A stretch of DNA of 7,846 nt from Lachnospiraceae bacterium UBA7160. GTDB taxonomy: Bacteria > Bacillota > Clostridia > Lachnospirales > Lachnospiraceae. Of the stretch, positions 1 through 4,191 are shown piece after piece. Position 1 is the first letter of the stretch. Every line of letters starts with the position of its first letter. The notes under the pieces were generated by a model. It was given only the letters and a program-made list of their open reading frames with translations. It made no database searches and had not been told where the DNA came from. The stretch covers positions 26,661 through 34,506 of the forward strand of contig DKWE01000044.1 in assembly GCA_002491565.1 (NCBI GenBank). Reading direction: 5' to 3'. The position numbers and the translations under genes were made by a program.

Positions 1-44
1 AACTACCAGAGTTTGTAGCCTTGGAGTATTTTGCAACATCCTCT
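1..44 (-). repeat. Truncated left copy of MITE-like element
   Basis: The reverse complement of these bases matches 2203-2246 at 41 of 44 positions, and all three differences are G/A changes. It includes the tip motif TTTTGCAACATCCTC, which corresponds to the perfect terminal repeat of the full element at 2201-2305. The other end lies outside the window, so its full length is unknown. It is in inverted orientation relative to the right-hand copy, so the two copies bracket bioB-bioY. Confidence 0.7.
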
Positions 45-50
45 TTCAAA

Positions 51-79
51 TGTCAACTAAATTGTAAAATTAGTTGACA
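51..79. promoter_or_regulatory. BirA-type biotin operator
   Basis: The inverted repeat TGTCAACTAA (51-60) and TTAGTTGACA (70-79) is perfect over 10 bp per arm, with a 9-nt centre. Read as TGTCAAC-N15-GTTGACA, it fits the known BirA operator pattern in Firmicutes (TTGTAAAC-like half sites about 15 bp apart). It overlaps the -35 box of the bioB promoter, so biotinyl-AMP-bound BirA would block RNA polymerase. birA is not in the window. The assignment to BirA rests on motif form plus the downstream biotin genes. Confidence 0.8.
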
Positions 80-102
80 AACCACCTCTCCGTGCATATA
101 AT
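74..102 (+). promoter_or_regulatory. Sigma-A promoter of bioB
   Basis: TTGACA (74-79) and TATAAT (97-102) are both perfect consensus boxes separated by exactly 17 bp. Transcription should start near 109, giving an untranslated leader of about 150 nt before bioB. The -35 box is the right arm of the BirA-type operator. I see no riboswitch, and no convincing attenuator, in the leader (103-261). Confidence 0.85.
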
Positions 103-261
103 GAGCCTTGGTCATAGCGGTTCAGCAGTCATTGCTTTGCAGGAATTTCAGGTAAAATCTTATCTCGGGAGACGGTTCCAGATATATTTTTTACTGATAT
201 CGGTAAGAGTGCGAAGCAGGCGCTGTTGATCAATGTTACCAGATGACGGAGGATAGCAATT

Positions 262-1344
262 ATGACACTTATAAGAGAACTTGCCCGGGAAATTATCAAG
301 GGGCGCAGATTGACTGGAGAGGATGACCTCTCGGTATTTGAGCATGCAGATCTGGAGGAACTTGCAGCAGGAGCGGACGAGATTCGCAGGGCGCTCTGCG
401 GCGATCATGTGGATCTGTGCACGATTATCAATGGAAGGTCCGGAAGGTGCAGTGAGGACTGCAAATTCTGCGCGCAGTCATCGCACAACCACACCGGCTG
501 CGGACAGTACGGGATGCTTGGTACGGAAGAAATACTTGCAGACTGCCAGGAGCGCGCGGCAGAGGGGGTGCACGCGTATTCGATCGTGACGGCAGGGCGT
601 ACCGTGGTTGGGAGAGATCTGGATCACCTGACCGGGGTTTACAGGGAGCTCCACAGGCAGTTTCCGGGCATGCGTCTCTGTGCATCGCACGGGATGCTGA
701 CAGTGGAGGCATTTTCGCAGCTGAAGGAGTCCGGTGTGACGATGGCGCACTGCAATCTTGAGACATCCCGGCGGAATTTTCCGAATATCTGCACAACTCA
801 TACCTATGAGGACAAGCTCCGCGAGATACGGGCGGCGCAGGAGGCCGGGCTTACGGTTTGTTCCGGCGGGATCATCGGGATGGGGGAGACGTGGCAGGAC
901 CGCGTAGACATGGCACTGGAGCTGTCGGGACTCGGGATTACATCGATTCCGATCAATGCGCTGATCCCGGTGAAGGGGACGCCGTTCGGAGAGCTGCCGC
1001 GGCTGACAGAGGACGAGATCATCCGCACTGTGGCGATGTTCCGTTACCTGAATCCGACTGCATACATCCGGATGGCAGCCGGGCGCTGCTACTTTAAGGA
1101 CGGCGGGAGGCGGCTGTTCACCTCTGGCGTCAATGCGACAATTACTGGAAATATGCTGACGACAGTCGGAAATAATACGGAACAGGATGTCGCGATGCTG
1201 AGAGAGATGGGGCTTGATGTCAAATCTCGTTCCCTGATTTCTCATCGGACCACGCCTGCTTCGATCGACGATGCCACCACATCGCTTCACTCAACTGTCT
1301 CGCCGATGGAAAATCATGCTGCGAAGGTTGCCAGATATGAATGA
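262..1344 (+). CDS. bioB: Biotin synthase BioB
   Basis: This cytoplasmic radical-SAM enzyme inserts sulfur into dethiobiotin to make biotin, the last step of the pathway. The 360-residue protein carries the CxxxCxxC cluster motif at C63, C67 and C70 (GRCSEDCKFCAQ), the CNLETS segment near 164-169, CSGGIIGMGE at 200-209 and the AYIRMAAGR segment near 267-275. Residues equivalent to E. coli C128 and C188 and R260 (auxiliary [2Fe-2S] cluster) appear as C140, C200 and R270. The position of E. coli C97 appears to be serine (S107, in AYSIVTAGR). There is also an extra cysteine at C276. The start is supported by GGAGG at 248-252, 9 nt upstream of ATG. It is the first gene of a bioB-bioY unit under a BirA-type operator. 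The family call is very secure. The cluster-ligand alignment was done by eye. Confidence 0.97.
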   Translation: MTLIRELAREIIKGRRLTGEDDLSVFEHADLEELAAGADEIRRALCGDHVDLCTIINGRSGRCSEDCKFCAQSSHNHTGCGQYGMLGTEEILADCQERAAEGVHAYSIVTAGRTVVGRDLDHLTGVYRELHRQFPGMRLCASHGMLTVEAFSQLKESGVTMAHCNLETSRRNFPNICTTHTYEDKLREIRAAQEAGLTVCSGGIIGMGETWQDRVDMALELSGLGITSIPINALIPVKGTPFGELPRLTEDEIIRTVAMFRYLNPTAYIRMAAGRCYFKDGGRRLFTSGVNATITGNMLTTVGNNTEQDVAMLREMGLDVKSRSLISHRTTPASIDDATTSLHSTVSPMENHAAKVARYE

Positions 1345-1546
1345 GACAGCATACGGCATGCTCGGATGTCCATGAGAGGAAGTATGGCTGCATGGTGTTT
1401 ATTCCCGCGAGCAACGAGTCAAGTAGCCATGCTTGCATGGATATTTGGCGGCGCTGTGTGCCGGGGCACACGTTTAGCACCGAACGAAGCGGAGCGCATG
1501 GAATAAAAGGTTTGGCAGACAGCAGGCTGCCTGATGGGAGGATAAA
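1345..1546 (+). other. Structured bioB-bioY intergenic region, possible repeat or RNA element
   Basis: This 202-nt spacer is unusually long for two cotranscribed genes and rich in inverted repeats. CCATGC-TT-GCATGG lies at 1427-1440. GTGTGC-CGGG-GCACAC (1456-1471) can be extended by an outer GCT/AGC stem (1453-1455 with 1476-1478). GGCAG/CTGCC lies at 1514-1531, just before the bioY ribosome binding site. CATGG recurs at 1391, 1436 and 1497. No T-run follows any hairpin, so it is not a classic terminator. A 69-codon open frame (1341-1550) runs through it, overlapping the bioB stop and the bioY start by ATGA. Its product is cysteine-, serine- and histidine-rich with no recognisable domain, and I think the frame is incidental. 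An interspersed repeat or a processing or stability element is the likelier explanation. Confidence 0.45.
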
Positions 1547-2116
1547 ATGAGTGATATAACGGTAAAATCAAACACGGCTTCCAGGCTTACGGTTTCGCAG
1601 ATCGCGGTGATTGGCGTGATGACTGCAGTGACATGTATTCTGGCGCCGATGTCGCTGCCGATCGGCCCGGTGCCGATCTCACTGACGAATCTGGTGATCT
1701 ATTTTGCACTGTACGTGCTGGGTACGGCAAAGGGGACGATCAGCTATCTGGTGTATCTGCTGCTTGGACTCGCTGGGTTGCCGGTGTTTTCCGGCTTCAC
1801 AAGCGGCCCGGGGAAGCTCTTTGGTCCGACGGGCGGTTATCTGATCGGATTTATCCCGATGGCGGTGATCGCTGGACTCGTGATCGAAAAATGGATTTCC
1901 AAAAAGCTCATGTGTCTGTTTGGTATGATTGCCGGGACACTGGTATGCTACGTGTTTGGTACGGCCTGGCTGGCATATCAGGCGGGGATGGGTTTCCAGG
2001 AGGCGCTGATGGCAGGCGTGATCCCGTTCATTCCGGGGGATTTGATCAAAATGGTGCTTGCGATAGTGATCGGGCCGCAGCTGCGCAGGCAGCTTAAAAA
2101 GGCGAACCTGTCTTGA
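1547..2116 (+). CDS. bioY: Biotin ECF transporter S component BioY
   Basis: This 189-residue integral membrane protein binds biotin at the outer face and works with the shared EcfA/EcfA'/EcfT module, which is not encoded here. The BioY signature is clear: GLPVFSGFTSGPGKLFGPTGGY at about 77-98 and IPGDLIKMVLA at about 162-172. It has about six hydrophobic segments (roughly 17-37, 46-62, 65-82, 97-113, 121-143 and 164-176). Length is normal for the family. GGGAGG at 1536-1541 sits 5 nt before ATG. It lies downstream of bioB on the same strand with no terminator between, so it is probably on the same BirA-controlled transcript, pairing uptake with the final synthesis step. Confidence 0.95.
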   Translation: MSDITVKSNTASRLTVSQIAVIGVMTAVTCILAPMSLPIGPVPISLTNLVIYFALYVLGTAKGTISYLVYLLLGLAGLPVFSGFTSGPGKLFGPTGGYLIGFIPMAVIAGLVIEKWISKKLMCLFGMIAGTLVCYVFGTAWLAYQAGMGFQEALMAGVIPFIPGDLIKMVLAIVIGPQLRRQLKKANLS

Positions 2117-2200
2117 ATGGTGCAGCTGGCGAAGGCAGCGTCGCCCAAACAGCGGCAGTATTTTGTAGTATACTGTGCGGGCTGATCATGGAAAAGTACT

Positions 2201-2305
2201 TGAGAGGGTGTTGCAAAATGCTCCAAGGCTACAAGCTCTGGTAGTTTAACCGAGTGGTTATATACCATAGAATGTAGATTCTGGCAGTTTTGCAACACCC
2301 TCTCA
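2201..2305. mobile_element. MITE-like element, 105 bp with 18-bp perfect terminal inverted repeats
   Basis: TGAGAGGGTGTTGCAAAA (2201-2218) is repeated in perfect inverted form at 2288-2305. The 69-bp interior has no coding capacity. A second diverged copy in the opposite orientation is at 1-44, and a tip-like fragment is at 7050-7064. Perfect ends with a short non-coding centre and more than one copy are the hallmarks of a non-autonomous miniature transposable element. The GAGGGTGTYGCAAAA end resembles those I associate with IS1182-like elements, but this is from memory and unverified. I could not identify a target-site duplication. Confidence 0.65.
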
Positions 2306-2311
2306 TTTTTT
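2201..2311 (+). terminator. Possible terminator after bioY formed by the MITE ends
   Basis: The two 18-nt arms can pair in RNA, and the right arm is followed immediately by six T residues (2306-2311). The loop is about 69 nt, longer than in typical intrinsic terminators, but internal pairing could shorten it. A weaker hairpin, CAGTAT (2156-2161) with ATACTG (2170-2175), lies upstream without a T-run. It would separate the biotin transcript from the next operon. Confidence 0.35.
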
Positions 2312-2347
2312 ATGCATGTGCAAAATATATGACAGTTTCCCTTATAA

Positions 2348-2374
2348 GGTTGCAGTTCAGGCAACCCGGCCGGG
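2348..2374. other. Overlapping inverted repeats in intergenic region
   Basis: GGTTGC (2348-2353) pairs with GCAACC (2361-2366) around a 7-nt loop, and overlaps the perfect palindrome CCCGGCCGGG (2365-2374). No T-run follows, so it is not a convincing terminator. The rest of 2312-2404 shows nothing I can name. Confidence 0.3.
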
Positions 2375-2404
2375 AAGGATGTATGGGGAGTTGGAGTTTT
2401 AGGG

Positions 2405-2433
2405 TTGACAAAAATCTCCTACAGATGTAGAAT
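2405..2433 (+). promoter_or_regulatory. Sigma-A promoter of the SH3/WYDGS protein gene
   Basis: TTGACA (2405-2410) and TAGAAT (2428-2433) are separated by 17 bp. The predicted start is near 2440, giving a leader of about 85 nt. Operator 1 lies across the spacer and the first bases of the -10 box, and operator 2 just downstream of the start. This layout is expected for a repressible promoter. Confidence 0.75.
2419..2430. promoter_or_regulatory. BlaI/MecI-type operator 1
   Basis: CTACAGATGTAG contains TACA-N2-TGTA, the core recognised by BlaI/MecI-family repressors. It overlaps the -10 box. A BlaI-family repressor gene lies 1.3 kb downstream, making autologous control likely. Confidence 0.7.
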
Positions 2434-2444
2434 AAAAACATCTA

Positions 2445-2456
2445 CTACACATGTAG
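2445..2456. promoter_or_regulatory. BlaI/MecI-type operator 2
   Basis: CTACACATGTAG is a second TACA-N2-TGTA site, centred 26 bp from the first, just after the expected transcription start. Paired operators of this kind are usual at bla and mec promoters. The sequence between them (ACATCTAC at 2438-2445) may hold a further half-site. Confidence 0.7.
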
Positions 2457-2524
2457 AAATAAAAGCAGTGTCTATAGGACTGTATGCTTGTAAAATTCTG
2501 GCTTAAGGGAAAGGAGATAAGAAT

Positions 2525-3628
2525 ATGTATCAGAAGGGTTTAAAAAAATTGAAATGGTCCGCCGCCGCCGCGGCAGTAGTTGCTATGACAGGGATGACGG
2601 CTTTGGGAGCGGAGTTTACGACTCCGGATGCGGTACTGACGCTGGAGACTCCGGGAGATGACTGGCGGCAGATCAGCGATACCAGCACCTGGGTGACGCT
2701 GACAGATGGAACAGACCGGATTACTATGCTGCATTACAGTTACGGGGAGAAACTGCCGGAAATCACAGTAGCAGGAAACGGCTATGCACAGACCTGTCAG
2801 AGTATTATTTCAACAGAAAATGAGGTGTTTATCATTACGGGTTCTGCTGTGGAGAAGGAAAGCTTTGATGCGGTTCGTGAGGCGGTACAGTCGGCAGCCA
2901 TCCAGAAATATGATACCAAGGAAGCGGTGCAGCCGGGAACTGGAATGATATCAGCAGGGCAGTTGGGAGCCGGGGCGGTATCCGCGGAGCAGTCGGAACT
3001 GCAAAGCGATGGGATGATATCAGCAGAGGGTTTGAAACAAACAGAGAACTTTACGGCCTGGGTGACAAGCCAGCAGCTGAATGTCCGGAGTCAGAGCTCT
3101 ACCAGCTCATCCATTCTGGGAATTCTCTATTTTATGGATGCGGTGAATGTAACTGGGATTGCGAACGACTGGTATCAGATTGATTATAACGGAGCAAAAG
3201 GCTATGTTTATTCCCAATACGTTTCTTCTGAGCCATATACCGCTGAAACGCTTGGCTATACGCTGACCAACGAAAAGATCATGCTGTACACAGATGGCGG
3301 CGGCACAGCGGCATATATTTACCGCGCGACAAACGGAAACTGGTATGATGGGAGCGGGCGCGAGTTCCAGCAGGAGGGAGAAGGTACGTGGACATGTCTG
3401 TTCAGCGGAAGCATCTGGCAGGATTCAAATATGATCGTCACCGCAGAATCACTTGGATACACGTTGACCTCAGATCAGATTACGCTGTACACAAATGACG
3501 GGAATACAGCGACATATGTAAACCGGGCGACAAATGGAAACTGGTATGACGGAAGCGGACGAGAGTATCAAAAGGCAGGAAAAGGCGTGTGGATGTGCGT
3601 TTCTGACGGGACTTCGTGGACGGAGTAG
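2525..3628 (+). CDS. Secreted SH3-domain protein with two WYDGS repeats
   Basis: The 367-residue product begins with a signal peptide: KGLKKLK basic start, hydrophobic 11-28, probable cleavage after ALGA at 29. Residues 30-130 form a globular N-terminal domain I do not recognise. A Ser/Gly/Gln linker (about 132-175) contains GMISA twice. A bacterial SH3 domain spans about 178-235, with LNVRSQSSTSSSILG and the NDWYQIDYNGAKGYVYSQYV type ending, which in this family usually binds peptidoglycan. Two 60-residue repeats follow at 241-300 and 308-367, 36 of 60 identical, both with ATNGNWYDGSGRE. It is probably exported and wall-associated. AAGGAG at 2511-2516 sits 8 nt before ATG. The promoter carries BlaI-type operators, and the repeat recurs in the sensor protein downstream, so this is the likely target gene of that regulator. 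No clear terminator separates it from the repressor gene. Confidence 0.88.
   Translation: MYQKGLKKLKWSAAAAAVVAMTGMTALGAEFTTPDAVLTLETPGDDWRQISDTSTWVTLTDGTDRITMLHYSYGEKLPEITVAGNGYAQTCQSIISTENEVFIITGSAVEKESFDAVREAVQSAAIQKYDTKEAVQPGTGMISAGQLGAGAVSAEQSELQSDGMISAEGLKQTENFTAWVTSQQLNVRSQSSTSSSILGILYFMDAVNVTGIANDWYQIDYNGAKGYVYSQYVSSEPYTAETLGYTLTNEKIMLYTDGGGTAAYIYRATNGNWYDGSGREFQQEGEGTWTCLFSGSIWQDSNMIVTAESLGYTLTSDQITLYTNDGNTATYVNRATNGNWYDGSGREYQKAGKGVWMCVSDGTSWTE
3245..3424 (+). repeat. WYDGS repeat unit 1 (coding)
   Basis: This stretch encodes residues 241-300 of the secreted protein, starting ETLGYTLT and ending near SGSIWQD. Conserved skeleton: LGYTLT, LYT, NGNWYDGSGRE, G-G-W-C, and a final W. It is 36 of 60 identical to unit 2. 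Confidence 0.85.
3446..3625 (+). repeat. WYDGS repeat unit 2 (coding)
   Basis: This stretch encodes residues 308-367, ending SDGTSWTE at the C terminus. Its last 48 residues align without gaps to sensor residues 446-493, with 26 identities, including WYDGS, DGT and WTE. Confidence 0.85.
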
Positions 3629-3706
3629 GAACAGGTGTTACGGTTTAGAAAAATGGCGAAGCGGTAATTTCTATCCGGCTGGTATCTGGTAAAATTCTTC
3701 GAATGA

Positions 3707-3715
3707 TGCTATACT
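3707..3715 (+). promoter_or_regulatory. Possible extended -10 promoter for the repressor-sensor genes
   Basis: TGCTATACT fits an extended -10 element (TGN plus TATACT), but there is no good -35 box 17 bp upstream. No TACA/TGTA operator is visible nearby. The leader holds the palindrome CAGCGC-AG-GCGCTG (3737-3750) with no T-run. Transcription of the repressor-sensor genes could also come by readthrough from the upstream gene. Confidence 0.4.
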
Positions 3716-3781
3716 GGCAGTATTATTCATGCCTGCCAGCGCAGGCGCTGCTATTGTGCAAGGAAAGGAGAACCTGCCGAA

Positions 3782-4165
3782 ATGAAAAAAGCGTTTAGCC
3801 ATCTTCCGGATTCCGAGCTGGATATTATGCTGGTTCTTTGGAGCAATGAGCCGCCGATGAGCAGGCTGGAAATTGAGCAGATTATAAATCAGAAAAAACC
3901 GCTGGCATCCACCACGATTCTCACTCTTTTATCGAGACTGGAAAAAAAGCAGTTTGTCTCAGTAAAAAAGGAAGGAAAAGTAAATTTTTATACCCCTTTG
4001 ATATCCAGGGAGGAGTACCAGCAGAATGAGAGTAAAAGCATCCTGGAGAAGCTTTATGGGAACTCCTTGAAAAAGTTTGTGGCTGCACTGTATCAGGGAA
4101 AACAGATGGATCAGGAGGATATTCGGGAATTAAGCGAATTTTTAGATGAGATAGAGAAGGAATAG
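3782..4165 (+). CDS. BlaI/MecI/CopY-family transcriptional repressor
   Basis: The 127-residue size and layout match BlaI and MecI. An N-terminal winged helix (about 6-74) contains LPDSELDIMLVLW and TTILTLLSRLEKKQFV, and ends KVNFYTPLIS. A helical dimerisation tail (about 76-127) follows. Family members bind TACA-N-TGTA operators as dimers and are inactivated by cleavage after the cognate BlaR1-type sensor is triggered. The two operators at 2419-2456 are the obvious targets. In staphylococcal BlaI/MecI the scissile bond is N101-F102. Here the matching position appears to be K98-F99, so cleavage specificity may differ. AAGGAG at 3765-3770 precedes ATG by 11 nt. The sensor gene starts 26 nt downstream, an operon arrangement. 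The target is probably not a beta-lactamase, since none is present nearby. Confidence 0.93.
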   Translation: MKKAFSHLPDSELDIMLVLWSNEPPMSRLEIEQIINQKKPLASTTILTLLSRLEKKQFVSVKKEGKVNFYTPLISREEYQQNESKSILEKLYGNSLKKFVAALYQGKQMDQEDIRELSEFLDEIEKE

Positions 4166-4191
4166 AAGAGGCATTACGAGGAGAAAACAGA

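Noticed and set aside
101..229. 42-codon frame in the bioB leader
   Set aside because: Its ATG overlaps the -10 box and lies upstream of the predicted transcription start, so it would not be on the transcript.
478..1290. Long 270-codon minus-strand open frame opposite bioB
   Set aside because: The bioB frame has full family motifs. The antisense product is Arg/His/Pro/Cys-rich with no domain, and there is no ribosome binding site, as expected for a shadow of GC-rich coding sequence.
1341..1550. 69-codon frame overlapping the bioB stop and bioY start
   Set aside because: The ATGA overlaps look suggestive, but the stretch is full of inverted repeats, the peptide has no recognisable domain, and no ribosome binding site of the usual strength precedes it. 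It is kept only as a structured region.
2241..2270. tRNA-like stretch (TAGTTTAACCGAGTGGTTA) inside the MITE
   Set aside because: It resembles a D-arm, but there is no acceptor stem, anticodon arm or TTC arm in the right places.
3737..3750. CAGCGC-AG-GCGCTG palindrome as a terminator after the SH3 gene
   Set aside because: The loop is too short and no T-run follows. It lies in the leader of the repressor gene and would not terminate transcription by the intrinsic route.
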